A stretch of 64,000 nt of DNA from Citrobacter koseri ATCC BAA-895. Lineage in GTDB: Bacteria; Pseudomonadota; Gammaproteobacteria; Enterobacterales; Enterobacteriaceae. Below the pieces are notes generated by a model. It ran no database searches, was not told where the DNA came from, and saw nothing but the letters and a program-made list of their open reading frames with translations. Location: the NCBI RefSeq assembly GCF_000018045.1, contig NC_009792.1:4650001-4714000 (forward strand), in the 5' to 3' direction. Below are positions 47,643-56,984 of the stretch, piece after piece. Both the position numbers and the translations under genes were made by a program. Positions within the stretch are counted from its first letter, which is position 1; each line of letters opens with the position of its first letter.

Positions 47643-48731
47643 ATGATCAAAACGCTGCACATCGAAAACTACCGCTCGATTCGCCATCAGTCTCTGGAAC
47701 TGGAACAGCTCAATATCGTCTTCGGCCCTAACGGCACCGGAAAGTCGAATATCTATAAGGCGATTCACCTGATGCACAGTGCGGCACAGGGGCAGTTCTC
47801 ACAGGCGCTGGCGAACGAAGGCGGCATTCTGAAGGTATTCTGGGCCGGGAAAACGCGCAGCGACCAGTTGCGGCGCATGACTCTGGCGGTAGAAACAGAA
47901 ACCTATGAATACGAGTTACAGGTAGGGTTTGTCGAGAAGCTCCCCTACCCGTCGCAGTTCGATCTCGACCCGGTCATCAAAGAGGAGTCTGTCTGGTTGA
48001 GCGGACACGCTCGCCGCCCCTCCTCACAGTTGATGAAACGTAAAAACCAGGTCGTATTCCTCAATAATATCCATCACGAGAAAGTCACCCACAGCGGCAC
48101 GCTGTATGAGAACGAGTCGGTATTCGGCCAGTTGGGAGAGCCACACCTCTACCCGGAGGTGTCGCAGATGCGAGAAATGCTGCGCAACTGGCGCTTTTAT
48201 CATGAATTTTCAGTCTCGTCTGGTTCTGCGATTCGTGTTCCGCAGGTGGGATTCCGCTCACCGGTTCTGGCCAGCGACGGAGCAAACCTGGCGGCAGCGT
48301 TCCAGACAATCGTCGAGATTGGCGATGAACTGCTGCTGATGCGGATTCTCGACCGGGCATTTCCCGGTTGCGTGTTCTACAGCGATAACAGCGGCGGCCG
48401 CTTTCGCCTGATGATGAAACGCGAAGGGTTGACCCGTCCGCTGGAACCTGCGGAGTTCTCGGATGGCACGCTACGTTTCCTGTGCCTGGCCGTAGCGCTG
48501 TTAAGCCCGCGACCGCCAGCTTTTATCGCGCTCAACGAACCGGAAAACAGCCTGCATCCGCAGATGTTGCCCGCCCTCGCCCAACTGATCGCCGAAGCCA
48601 GCCGCCATTCGCAAATCTGGCTCACCAGTCATTCGCCTGAACTGGCAAATCTGATCGAGAAACATGCCGCGTTTTCGCTGTATCAACTGGCGATGGAGGA
48701 CGGTGAAACACAGCTTACCCGACTGTCGTAA
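47643..48731 (+). CDS. AAA family ATPase (RecF/SMC-like, COG4637 type)
   Basis: This 362-residue P-loop ATPase begins MIKTLHIENYRSIRHQSLEL. The Walker A motif is FGPNGTGKSNIYKA (Lys34), an ABC-like signature is EFSDGTLRFLCLAVALL, and the Walker B region is FIALNEPENSLHPQMLPALAQLI, where Asn replaces the usual Asp before the catalytic Glu. A switch His may be in LTSHSPELANLIEK. Such proteins often act in DNA repair or in phage defence, but here it stands alone with no partner nuclease or reverse transcriptase. I chose ATG 47643, the usual start of the family; an in-frame codon at 47574 adds 23 residues. Function unknown. Confidence 0.85.
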   Translation: MIKTLHIENYRSIRHQSLELEQLNIVFGPNGTGKSNIYKAIHLMHSAAQGQFSQALANEGGILKVFWAGKTRSDQLRRMTLAVETETYEYELQVGFVEKLPYPSQFDLDPVIKEESVWLSGHARRPSSQLMKRKNQVVFLNNIHHEKVTHSGTLYENESVFGQLGEPHLYPEVSQMREMLRNWRFYHEFSVSSGSAIRVPQVGFRSPVLASDGANLAAAFQTIVEIGDELLLMRILDRAFPGCVFYSDNSGGRFRLMMKREGLTRPLEPAEFSDGTLRFLCLAVALLSPRPPAFIALNEPENSLHPQMLPALAQLIAEASRHSQIWLTSHSPELANLIEKHAAFSLYQLAMEDGETQLTRLS

Positions 48732-48824
48732 AAGTGGGCGATGCTAACGCCCGTCTCGTTTGTGCCGCCATCTCTGCTATGATGCCTGCACATAAAAAAG
48801 ACAAAACACCATGTTGAGGAAAAA

Positions 48825-49727
48825 ATGGGGTCCACCAGAAGAGGGATGCTGAACGTCCTGATTGCCGCCGTATTATGGGGAAGTTCAGGGGTTTGCGCGC
48901 AGTACATTATGGAACAAAGCCAGATGTCGTCGCAGTTTCTGACCATGACGCGTCTGATATTCGCCGGGTTGATTCTGCTGATGCTCTCGTTTGTTCACGG
49001 CGACAAAGTATTTTCCATTTTCAAAAACCGCCAGGACGCCCTAAGCCTGCTGTTCTTTTCCATCATGGGGGCGCTTACCGTACAGCTCACCTTCCTGCTC
49101 ACCATTGAGAAATCCAATGCCGCCACCGCAACGGTGCTGCAATTTTTATCGCCGACGATTATCGTGGCGTGGTTCTCGCTGGTACGGAAAGCACGCCCCG
49201 GCATTCTGGTGCTGACGGCCATTCTCACCTCTCTTATTGGCACCTTTTTGCTGGTAACGCACGGTAATCCGACATCGCTGTCTATCTCGCCTGCCGCACT
49301 GTTCTGGGGGATTGCCTCCGCGTTTGCCGCAGCGTTTTATACGACCTGGCCCTCTACGCTGATCGCGCGTTACGGCACGCTTCCTGTCGTTGGCTGGAGC
49401 ATGTTGATCGGCGGCGTGATATTGCTGCCCTTCTATGCCGGGCAGGGAACGGATTTTGTGGTCAGCGGCAGCCTGATTCTGGCGTTTTTCTATCTGGTGG
49501 TCATCGGCACATCGCTGACTTTCAGCCTGTATCTGAAAGGGGCGCAAATGATTGGCGGGCCGAAAGCGAGCATTCTGAGCTGCGCGGAACCGCTAAGCAG
49601 CGCGTTGTTATCGCTGCTGTTGCTGGGCATCAGCTTCACCCTGCCGGACTGGCTTGGTACATTGCTGATCCTCTCGTCGGTGGTGCTGATTTCAATGGAT
49701 TCCCGCCGTCGCGCCCGGGCGGCATAA
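48825..49727 (+). CDS. yicL: EamA/DMT family inner-membrane transporter YicL
   Basis: YicL is a ten-helix drug/metabolite transporter protein with two EamA repeats (LIAAVLWGSSGVCAQYIME ... and ... ALFWGIASAFAAAFYTTWP). At 300 residues it lines up with E. coli YicL from the MGSTR start to the RRRARAA end. Substrate unknown. In E. coli yicL is close to nlpA; here the fimbrial operon lies between them. Confidence 0.95.
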   Translation: MGSTRRGMLNVLIAAVLWGSSGVCAQYIMEQSQMSSQFLTMTRLIFAGLILLMLSFVHGDKVFSIFKNRQDALSLLFFSIMGALTVQLTFLLTIEKSNAATATVLQFLSPTIIVAWFSLVRKARPGILVLTAILTSLIGTFLLVTHGNPTSLSISPAALFWGIASAFAAAFYTTWPSTLIARYGTLPVVGWSMLIGGVILLPFYAGQGTDFVVSGSLILAFFYLVVIGTSLTFSLYLKGAQMIGGPKASILSCAEPLSSALLSLLLLGISFTLPDWLGTLLILSSVVLISMDSRRRARAA

Positions 49728-49730
49728 GGC

Positions 49731-49766
49731 AAAAGAGTGGACTCCAATAATCTGGTCCACTCTTTT
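49731..49766. terminator. bidirectional terminator between yicL and the fimbrial operon
   Basis: AAAAGAGTGGAC (49731-49742) and GTCCACTCTTTT (49755-49766) form a perfect 12-bp stem with A and T runs at the ends, between convergent genes. It should terminate both transcripts. Confidence 0.9.
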
Positions 49767-49771
49767 ATCGC

Positions 49772-50410
49772 TTATAATGTCGCGTTAATGTTTATTAGCC
49801 TTTTGTATAATCTGCAATTTTTCTGGTCGATAAGCTTACGCGTCAGCGCCCAGCGCTCCCGATAAACCAGTTTATCGCTCACATTTAATTCCAGTGCGAT
49901 TTCTTTAACCGACATGCCTTGTAAGAGATGAAACACAATTTGCTGCTCACGCAGCGTGAACAAGAAACTACTTGAACGGCATTTTCTATTACCATTAATC
50001 ACCGCATTACAATGCACCATGAAAGCATCCATGCGCTCCCTGACCGCCGTAAGGCCATGCAGTCCGGCAACCGAAAGAAAAGAGGTATGGTCAGGGTTAT
50101 ACATATCGACAAAAAAGAGTATATGATTAAAACGCATTCGCTTTATCTCTTCCCCTTTTGCCGAGAGGGTAATATCGTGTTCGAGCGTGCGACTGCGTTG
50201 TTTATACGTCGCATCAAACCGCAATGAAAACGGAATAAAATTACTGTACTTATCGATCAGGTGAAAGGGTATATCTTCATTAAGCCCCATTTTCAATCCT
50301 GATTCATGCAGGGCATCTTCAAAAAGTGTATGAATGGCAATACCATCATAAATATTTTTCGTCAGGTAAATAAATTTAAAACGTAAGGATGAAGGGTTAA
50401 AATTAAGCAT
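49772..50410 (-). CDS. LuxR-type helix-turn-helix regulator at the end of the fimbrial operon
   Basis: The 212-residue protein ends with a LuxR/GerE helix-turn-helix (FTLREQQIVFHLLQGMSVKEIALELNVSDKLVYRERWALTRKL, about residues 158-200). The N-terminal part has no recognisable sensory domain. ATG 50410 is preceded by AAGGATAACGTT, a good ribosome site; the longer in-frame reading to 50554 would overlap the chaperone gene and is rejected. It is the last gene of the fimbrial operon and is A/T-rich. Regulation of the fimbriae is a fair inference from position. Confidence 0.8.
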   Translation of the reverse strand: MLNFNPSSLRFKFIYLTKNIYDGIAIHTLFEDALHESGLKMGLNEDIPFHLIDKYSNFIPFSLRFDATYKQRSRTLEHDITLSAKGEEIKRMRFNHILFFVDMYNPDHTSFLSVAGLHGLTAVRERMDAFMVHCNAVINGNRKCRSSSFLFTLREQQIVFHLLQGMSVKEIALELNVSDKLVYRERWALTRKLIDQKNCRLYKRLININATL

Positions 50411-50426
50411 AACGTTATCCTTCGCA

Positions 50427-51158
50427 TTAGTAGTTATAGGTATTGACCACGCCATAATCATCAATCCATGAGAGTGTTTTGACTGTGCCCTCCCCTTTTG
50501 TGTTTTTGGGTAAAACAACCGTTTTAGTTGACAATGGTGCCCAAAGACCATCATCAGGTAATTGCTTTATTTCTGTACCGTCATTCAACGTAAGATCCAT
50601 TAATGTTACGTACAAAGGTGAGTTATTCTTTACTAACAGGCAGCGTTTTCCTCCACAATCAGATAAAGAGATGTGTAATTCTTTTATACTTTCCTCAAGG
50701 GTGATTGCTGCCAGTGCAGTGGGCCGCCAGAATAACTTCACCCGAGTACGAAAAGCGACCTGTAGCGCGCCCTTCTCCGCTTTACTATCAGCCACAGGAG
50801 GGACTTCCAGCGTGTTCAGCCAGAATAAAGACTCTCTGTCAGCAGGTAATGTATGCTGGTCGCCAGTAAACTGTACCCGCACCGCCCGGGATGTTTTTCC
50901 TTCAAGCCGAAAAATCGGAGGTAAAATGATAAACGGTGTTTTAATCTCCTCGGGACGATCAAAAATATTGTCTTTTTCAGTCCACAACTGCAATAAAACG
51001 GGTTTCAGCCCTTCATTGTAAATAGTAAATGATGTTTCGCGCGCCTTTTCATTAATTATCACTCGCGTGTAATTAATATACGTTGCCGACATAGCCGATG
51101 ACGGCAATAAAAGTAAAATCAGGAAGTGGTTCAGAACATATTTTAGCCGTTTCGCCAT
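50427..51158 (-). CDS. second periplasmic fimbrial chaperone (PapD-like)
   Basis: The 243-residue protein has a signal peptide (LNHFLILLLLPSSAMSA) and a PapD-like fold: YINYTRVIINEKARETSFTIYNEG, PVLLQLWTEKDN, PPIFRLEGKTSRAVRVQFTG and ESLFWLNTLEVPP are the conserved chaperone strands with the invariant Arg and Lys that anchor a pilin C-terminus. ATG 51158 is preceded by GAGGAGG. It follows the adhesin gene, suggesting it may serve that subunit specifically. It is similar to, but clearly distinct from, the chaperone at 54784-55530. Confidence 0.9.
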   Translation of the reverse strand: MAKRLKYVLNHFLILLLLPSSAMSATYINYTRVIINEKARETSFTIYNEGLKPVLLQLWTEKDNIFDRPEEIKTPFIILPPIFRLEGKTSRAVRVQFTGDQHTLPADRESLFWLNTLEVPPVADSKAEKGALQVAFRTRVKLFWRPTALAAITLEESIKELHISLSDCGGKRCLLVKNNSPLYVTLMDLTLNDGTEIKQLPDDGLWAPLSTKTVVLPKNTKGEGTVKTLSWIDDYGVVNTYNY

Positions 51159-51168
51159 GCCCCCTCCT

Positions 51169-52254
51169 CTATTTATAGACAAGGGTGAATGTCACTGCAC
51201 CTCTGACATCGCCAGAAGAGACATTTGCCGCAGTCTGATATAAACCGGCACGCAGTGGCACGGTATAATTCGCATTGTCCTGAGCCGGATCATAATCCGT
51301 CAGGAGATATGCCGTATTAAACGACAGAGGGATATTCTGATCGTCCAACAACTGGATACCCACGCCACTCGCCGTTGAGGTGCTCGCCAGCGCAAAAACA
51401 CCGTTGGCGTTATCAATAATGGCCGTGGTCGGCGTAAACAAATAGCTGATGCTCGACAACCCTGCCGGGCATTTTGTAAAGTTCAGATTAAAATCAGTAC
51501 GCGCAGCGGTATAACCTATGCCACTAAAATCAGTTCGGCTAACAGCCGGTAAATTAACCGTGACATCCGACGTCGTACAGGTTCCCCCGGTGGTGGATAT
51601 GATCAGCCCTCCCGCCAGAAAATCAGCGATCATATAGGTGCCGCTGCCAACAGACGTACTGCCCCCGTATGTCTGGTAGTGTCGCATATACATCGGGTCA
51701 AAGACGGAAGTGCTGCCTGCGGTTAACGATGTCGAGGTTTTTACAAAACGGATTTGGACATCCACGCCGAGATTCCATGAACTTCCATCGCCTGTCACCG
51801 TAAATAACTGCGAAGGCGTCTGCTGCCCTCCGGTCGCAATAGTAAGAGGATACCAGTCGCTGGTTTGCCCTTTTACCGTATAGCGCCAGCGAGCGATATA
51901 CCCCAACCCGGTTTTTACCGTCGTGTTATAGACAGTATACGTTTGCCCATCGACCTGGGTAGTTCCCCAAACGGTGTAGGGGGGATACCCCTGTACCGCC
52001 ATCGGGATGGCGTAGCTTTGATAATTGGTACGATGAGAGCAGGTCCATGCCGTCGGGTTGTAAGAGGTCGCCCATGTACCTAATAAATCGCCTACGGCAG
52101 CATCTTTACCCACCTGTACGGTCGTAGAGTCAAAGTACTGGTAGTAGCCATTGGTACGCTCACAGTTCACCCACGTCCCGTCCGCTCGCGCCACGCCGCA
52201 CATCGCCACCAGTGCCAGAAAAGAGAGGGCAACGCCCGTTACGATAGTTTTCAT
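51169..52254 (-). CDS. fimbrial tip adhesin (two-domain)
   Basis: This 361-residue protein has a signal peptide (VTGVALSFLALVAMCGVARA), an N-terminal domain of about 200 residues rich in Tyr/Trp/Thr with CERTNGYYQYFDS and WTCSHRTNYQSY, and a C-terminal pilin domain (GGTCTTSDVTVNLPAVSRTDF ... FTKCPAG ... VTFTLVYK) with a conserved cysteine pair. This is the layout of FimH-like tip adhesins, with a receptor-binding lectin-like domain followed by a pilin domain. The receptor is not predictable. An AAGGAG site stands before the ATG. It lies between usher and second chaperone. Confidence 0.85.
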   Translation of the reverse strand: MKTIVTGVALSFLALVAMCGVARADGTWVNCERTNGYYQYFDSTTVQVGKDAAVGDLLGTWATSYNPTAWTCSHRTNYQSYAIPMAVQGYPPYTVWGTTQVDGQTYTVYNTTVKTGLGYIARWRYTVKGQTSDWYPLTIATGGQQTPSQLFTVTGDGSSWNLGVDVQIRFVKTSTSLTAGSTSVFDPMYMRHYQTYGGSTSVGSGTYMIADFLAGGLIISTTGGTCTTSDVTVNLPAVSRTDFSGIGYTAARTDFNLNFTKCPAGLSSISYLFTPTTAIIDNANGVFALASTSTASGVGIQLLDDQNIPLSFNTAYLLTDYDPAQDNANYTVPLRAGLYQTAANVSSGDVRGAVTFTLVYK

Positions 52255-52268
52255 CTTTCACTCCTTAA

Positions 52269-54812
52269 TTACTGGCATACCGCATCAGCCCGACGTAAGT
52301 CGGCGACATCTGCGCTTTTCTGCTCTGATAAGCGGTAACTGAACTGGCACTCCTGACCCGATCCACTTCCCCATTTCACGCGCAATTTGCCCGCCAGATT
52401 CTTAACGCGCGCAAAACTTTGCCCACCCTGGGCGATGTAACCGACAGTATTGCCGCTCTCATCGACCACATCGGCGCCAAAAGGCAGCACATCACCGGCA
52501 TGGCGGAGAGTGAAAAGCACGGAATACCCTGTATCCGTGGCGTATTTCATCAACACCACGGCGCCTGCGGTAGGGACGCTGTTCTGGCTGGTGACGTCCA
52601 GGGAGATATCATTCGATAGCCCCCGAGGGTCGAGCTCAATCGTGTTCTGGCGATAGGGTGAGAGGTAAGGCACTGCGGCATTGCCATTGCGGTTAAGGCT
52701 AAGGCTGCTGTTGTTTGCCACCTTTGCGCCTCCCGCATGTTCCGCTTCAATGACCGCCATGGTGTCCCCCATGATCGGCGTCAGCACAACGCCATTTTGC
52801 CAGGCGACAACACCGCCAGAGAGGTTCATGCCGTATTGCTGGTAACCCTGGCCTGCTGAGAAACTGCCGCCCATGCTGGTCCACGGCGAAGTCCAGTTAC
52901 CACTGACGCCGCCCGTGGTTTTATTGCTGCTATGGTCGTAGTCATCCTGATTGACGAACGCGCCCCAGTTATACTGACGGTTCTCCCCGGAGGTGCCGGC
53001 GATTGAGTTTTGCAGCCCCCGATGCCCGCTTTCCTGAACATAGGTGGTACTGAGATAAGCCGAGCGCGCGCTGTTCCCTAACGGCAGGGAAATCCCTATC
53101 GCGATTTTGTTATCCCATTTGTCTTTCACTAAATCGCGGGTACGGCTGGCGTTGAGGTTAAAATTGAACCACTTGAACGCATTGGTGTAACCCAACTGAT
53201 ACTCGGTATCACGCCCGCTTTTGTTCCAGTAATCCTGAGTGCTGGCACTGAGATTAATGCTCCCAAGAGTCTCGGAAATAGTTTGCGTTGCGCTGAGTTG
53301 CAGACGATTCTTGCGGTTAATGCTGCTGGAATAAGCCCCTTTATTTGTCCGCTCTAAATCACGCATCAACATCGCATCGTCAATATCGTAATAACCGGAG
53401 CTGGAATAGCGATAGCTCGCCAGAGTGATATTGGTATCAACGACGGGCAGAATCCTGGCAAATGAAAAGCGGATGCTCTGGCCTTCACGCTTACTGTTAT
53501 CCGCAAGCGTCGTTCGCGCATGCGTTATGTCAGCAGAAAGCGCGCCAATGAGCGTATTGAGCGCGACGCCACCTGCGACCGATTGATAATCCTCCCCGCC
53601 CATCGCACCGGTGTAAGTGGTCAGTAAGTTAGTAAAACCATGACGGAATGTCCCCATCGCAATCTGTGGTTTCTCATTCACGGAGGTATTCCGATAGCGC
53701 CCCGCCATCAGCGAATAGCGACTGGTTCCCGGGCGGAGCAGTTCAGCGATGGAAGCATAGGTCACGGTAAAACTGTGCTCACTCCCATCTGCCTCTTTAA
53801 TCGTTACCAGCAGATCGCCGTCGGTGCCATTGGGGTACAGGTCATCAATACGGAACGCGCCTGGCGGAACCGTCGTTTGATAGATACGCGCGCCGCGCTG
53901 ACTCACGCTGACGAGTGCGTTGGTGTTCGCAACACCGGTAATGACTGGCGCATAGCCTCGCTGGGAATCCTCATACATACGATCGTCAGAAGTCAGCATT
54001 ACGCCCCGAAAACCAACGCTGTCGAAGACCTGGCCATCCGTGGTGGAATCACCCATCACCAGTTTGCTGCGCAGCGGAATAATGCCGCGCTCAAGATAAG
54101 TGCTGGTTGAGTCATAATGCCAACCCTGATCGTTGTTCCAGTTGAAAACACCGCGATAGCGTAAGCGCCAGGCATCCCAATTGAGCCCTCCCATCAGGCT
54201 CAGATACTGAGATGACATAGAGTCCGTTCCAGACATCTCTGCATGCCATGCGTTGTAATCATATTGCAACGTCGCAGCAGGAATACCGTTATCCCATAAT
54301 TCAGGATTAACATAGCCGCGAACCTGGCGAAGCAGCCATATCTGAGGCGCCTGCACATTGATGCGCTGTGTCGTCACATCGTAATAAGCTGTTAAATCAG
54401 AAGATATATCACCGATACGCACACAACTTTCATTATTCTTTAACGACTGGCGCAGCATTGGATCAATTTTATCAATATCGATTCCCAGCGTTGATATCAG
54501 CTTCAGCGTAAAACACGGCTTGGCTACTACGGCATTGCTTTTATCATTTTCGAACTTAACTTCACCACGTCCTCGCCATTTGTCGTTCACATACAGATCG
54601 ACATTATATTGTCCCTGCGGAACCGGGTTTCCCTGAGAATAGTTGCTAACATCAATCGCTGAGCGTAAAAAATCGCTATTAAATTGCACTTCATCATTTT
54701 CAGCGAAGGCAACCTGAACAGAAATAAAAGATAAAACAACGAATTGAGCAATGCGGGTTAATCTCAGAGGACAAGAAATAACGTTATGGGCTACTTTGTA
54801 ATTTTTGCTCAT
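52269..54812 (-). CDS. outer-membrane fimbrial usher
   Basis: The 847-residue usher threads chaperone-subunit complexes through the outer membrane. It has a signal peptide (LTRIAQFVVLSFISVQVAFA), the N-terminal chaperone-binding domain (VQFNSDFLRSAIDVSNYSQGNPVPQGQYNVDLYVNDKWRG), a long beta-barrel region with the plug segment, and C-terminal domains (GFSY-like ends GQECQFSYRLSEQ). ATG 54812 (MSKNYKVAHN) is preceded by GGTGGAG and overlaps the chaperone gene end by 29 bases. A further in-frame start at 54836 is possible. Confidence 0.93.
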   Translation of the reverse strand: MSKNYKVAHNVISCPLRLTRIAQFVVLSFISVQVAFAENDEVQFNSDFLRSAIDVSNYSQGNPVPQGQYNVDLYVNDKWRGRGEVKFENDKSNAVVAKPCFTLKLISTLGIDIDKIDPMLRQSLKNNESCVRIGDISSDLTAYYDVTTQRINVQAPQIWLLRQVRGYVNPELWDNGIPAATLQYDYNAWHAEMSGTDSMSSQYLSLMGGLNWDAWRLRYRGVFNWNNDQGWHYDSTSTYLERGIIPLRSKLVMGDSTTDGQVFDSVGFRGVMLTSDDRMYEDSQRGYAPVITGVANTNALVSVSQRGARIYQTTVPPGAFRIDDLYPNGTDGDLLVTIKEADGSEHSFTVTYASIAELLRPGTSRYSLMAGRYRNTSVNEKPQIAMGTFRHGFTNLLTTYTGAMGGEDYQSVAGGVALNTLIGALSADITHARTTLADNSKREGQSIRFSFARILPVVDTNITLASYRYSSSGYYDIDDAMLMRDLERTNKGAYSSSINRKNRLQLSATQTISETLGSINLSASTQDYWNKSGRDTEYQLGYTNAFKWFNFNLNASRTRDLVKDKWDNKIAIGISLPLGNSARSAYLSTTYVQESGHRGLQNSIAGTSGENRQYNWGAFVNQDDYDHSSNKTTGGVSGNWTSPWTSMGGSFSAGQGYQQYGMNLSGGVVAWQNGVVLTPIMGDTMAVIEAEHAGGAKVANNSSLSLNRNGNAAVPYLSPYRQNTIELDPRGLSNDISLDVTSQNSVPTAGAVVLMKYATDTGYSVLFTLRHAGDVLPFGADVVDESGNTVGYIAQGGQSFARVKNLAGKLRVKWGSGSGQECQFSYRLSEQKSADVADLRRADAVCQ

Positions 54813-55530
54813 TTGTTGTTTCTCCACCATAATCATTTATTACACTGTAAAAAACTGAAGCACCGCTCAATTGCGTCGATTTTTTATTAGCGAGCGGAAA
54901 TACTATTTCGCTTTTTGGCTTCACCATACGCTGGGGGAAGTTTTCTACAGCAGCTAATACAGCTGACCCTGTTGTTCGACGAATCTCAACCTTGCTGAAA
55001 GTGATGTAATAGGGAGAGTCGTTTACTACTTTTATGTTGTTCCCTTGTTGGAATATTTTTAATTCTTTATAAGACTGTAATGGTGTTGGTTGCAGATTAT
55101 CCGGGCGGTAGAATAATTTTATTCGGGTACGAAATGCCAACTGCATATGTGTTTTGCCCGACGTTGAATCCTGTGCTTTTGGCGGAATTTCCAGCATGTT
55201 GAACCAAAACAAGGACTCCCTGTCCTGCGGCAATGACGGGTTCGTCGCCATGATTCGCACAGCTTGCCCCTTCGCCGGATCAATACGAACAACGGGAGGA
55301 GCAATGAGGAACGGAACCGTGATCTCCCCAGGCTTTGCATTTGGGTTACCATCATCCATCCATATTTGTAAAAGATAAGGATTATTCCCCCGGTTTTTTA
55401 ACTGTACCGTTGATTCCTTGTCTTTTGCATTAAATACAATGCGTGTTCCGTTAATCACAACGTCAGCCATAGCGTTCAGTGAGAACGCCGAAAATAACAA
55501 TACCAGCCCGGAAGATAATATCTTTAACAT
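54784..55530 (-). CDS. periplasmic fimbrial chaperone (PapD-like)
   Basis: The 248-residue protein has a signal peptide (SGLVLLFSAFSLNAMA) and conserved PapD-like strands: VVINGTRIVFNAKDKESTVQL, NPYLLQIWMDDGN, PPVVRIDPAKGQAVRIM and ESLFWFNMLEIPP, followed by the second Ig-like domain with LAFRTRIKLFYRPDNLQ. It guards pilins in the periplasm and delivers them to the usher encoded next. It lies 52 bp after the pilin gene. Confidence 0.94.
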   Translation of the reverse strand: MLKILSSGLVLLFSAFSLNAMADVVINGTRIVFNAKDKESTVQLKNRGNNPYLLQIWMDDGNPNAKPGEITVPFLIAPPVVRIDPAKGQAVRIMATNPSLPQDRESLFWFNMLEIPPKAQDSTSGKTHMQLAFRTRIKLFYRPDNLQPTPLQSYKELKIFQQGNNIKVVNDSPYYITFSKVEIRRTTGSAVLAAVENFPQRMVKPKSEIVFPLANKKSTQLSGASVFYSVINDYGGETTNEQKLQSSP

Positions 55531-55582
55531 CTCATCACCTCATAATCAGGAGTAAAGGACGCCGCCTTTACTCCTGTCTTTA

Positions 55583-56140
55583 TTACTCGTAAACCATGGT
55601 GTAATCGACCTGAGTCGTTACAGAACCCGCAGTAGATGCGCCAGTAGCATAATATTGCGCAAAGTAATTCAGCGTACCGTTTCCAGAAGAGATATCGACA
55701 GGGATATCATTCTGGCCATTCGCTACTGAAGCCCCTGCAACAATGGCGTCACGATCGGCGTTTAATAATTGAACCTGCACGTTAGTCGCTGCATCTGCCG
55801 CTGCTGAATCAATGTTCAGACGACCGGTTGTGCTATCAACATAAGCGCCAGGTTCGAAGTAGGTGCTGGCGGTATTTAAAGATGTTCCTGAGCAGTTACT
55901 CAGCGAGATAGTGAACGGCGTAGCACCTGCCGTTGCGCCTGCTGCGCCGAGCGTAGTAGACGAAACGGTTGGCAGCGTTACCGTTGCATCATTACTGCCA
56001 CCGTCGACAGAAATAGTACAAGTTGTATCAGTAATTTGTCCGTTAATTGTAATAGTTCCATCCACCGCAAATGCTGAAGCAGTAAATGCGGAAGTGATAA
56101 CCATTGCTAACGCGGATAACGCATAATTATATTTACGCAT
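55583..56140 (-). CDS. major fimbrial subunit (pilin)
   Basis: The 185-residue protein has a signal peptide (ALAMVITSAFTASAFA), then a FimA-type pilin domain with ITINGQITDTTCTISVDGGSN and ISLSNCSGTSLN (the paired cysteines of pilins) and the C-terminal donor-strand-acceptor motif TTQVDYTMVYE with penultimate Tyr. It is the first gene of the operon and probably the main shaft subunit. Its name among the known fimbrial types is not clear to me. The G/C content is lower than in the neighbouring core genes. Confidence 0.92.
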   Translation of the reverse strand: MRKYNYALSALAMVITSAFTASAFAVDGTITINGQITDTTCTISVDGGSNDATVTLPTVSSTTLGAAGATAGATPFTISLSNCSGTSLNTASTYFEPGAYVDSTTGRLNIDSAAADAATNVQVQLLNADRDAIVAGASVANGQNDIPVDISSGNGTLNYFAQYYATGASTAGSVTTQVDYTMVYE

Positions 56141-56262
56141 AATAAATTCCCCTGGTGTTGTTGATATAAATGAACGACGTATTGAATGTGTTATTAAGGC
56201 AAAACAAACCTCACCCCATTATCAAAAATGAGTACTGAATAACACCTTCCGGTTCCATTGAC

Positions 56263-56290
56263 ATAATATACGCAAAACTTTCATCCGCAA
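56263..56290 (-). promoter_or_regulatory. candidate sigma-70 promoter of the fimbrial operon
   Basis: On the minus strand TTGCGG (56285-56290) and TATTAT (56263-56268) are separated by 16 bp, about 120 bp upstream of the pilin ATG. It is the best-fitting promoter in this A/T-rich region but others are possible. Confidence 0.4.
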
Positions 56291-56984
56291 TATTAGGATT
56301 TTTCAACCAAAAGAAATCAAATCCAAATGCTTACAGGAAAATAAAGTACCGCATAATATCTGCGCTATTCACCATGCAAAATATATCGATAACCAGGTTT
56401 TTATAAGACAGTATCAGTTAAAAAAAGATAAAATTTTATAAATCAAATAAATTGATCCAGATCACTGCACGACCCAAAACAGTCGAAATTTAAACATATA
56501 AAAAACACAATAAAAACCAAATATCAAACAAACAAGAACAAAACGATCACATTTATTGCTGCATTATTAGCCAGAAAACACCACTTTTAGAATTACGAGA
56601 ATAATCCTGACAATACGACTAAAGTATTTTATATAATTTATTAATAATTAATGAGTTATTACAAACAAATCATTTTTTTAATTTTTTGCAAGAATAATCC
56701 TATTTAGATTCTAAACGTAACTATTGTTAAGCCAAGGTTACAATACATACCATTTCCAGGAATTTTACCGGAACGATCTTTTCTTTTAATCACCTACTAT
56801 TTCTCAGTATAAAAATCTAAAGATTGCTTACCACAACCTTACAAAAAAGGACAATCCACTATTAGAATCGGCTTTTTTGAGCACAAAAAAGAATGGAAGG
56901 GGAAAGTTTGTTGAAAACTCCGAACGGGGAAAAAAGAAGAGAAATTTCGCTATTGTCGTTAAGCGGGAAATACCATGCTGCATG

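Noticed and set aside
53640..54110. 156-codon open frame on the plus strand over the fimbrial usher
   Set aside because: It is a frame shadow of the usher with no start signal.
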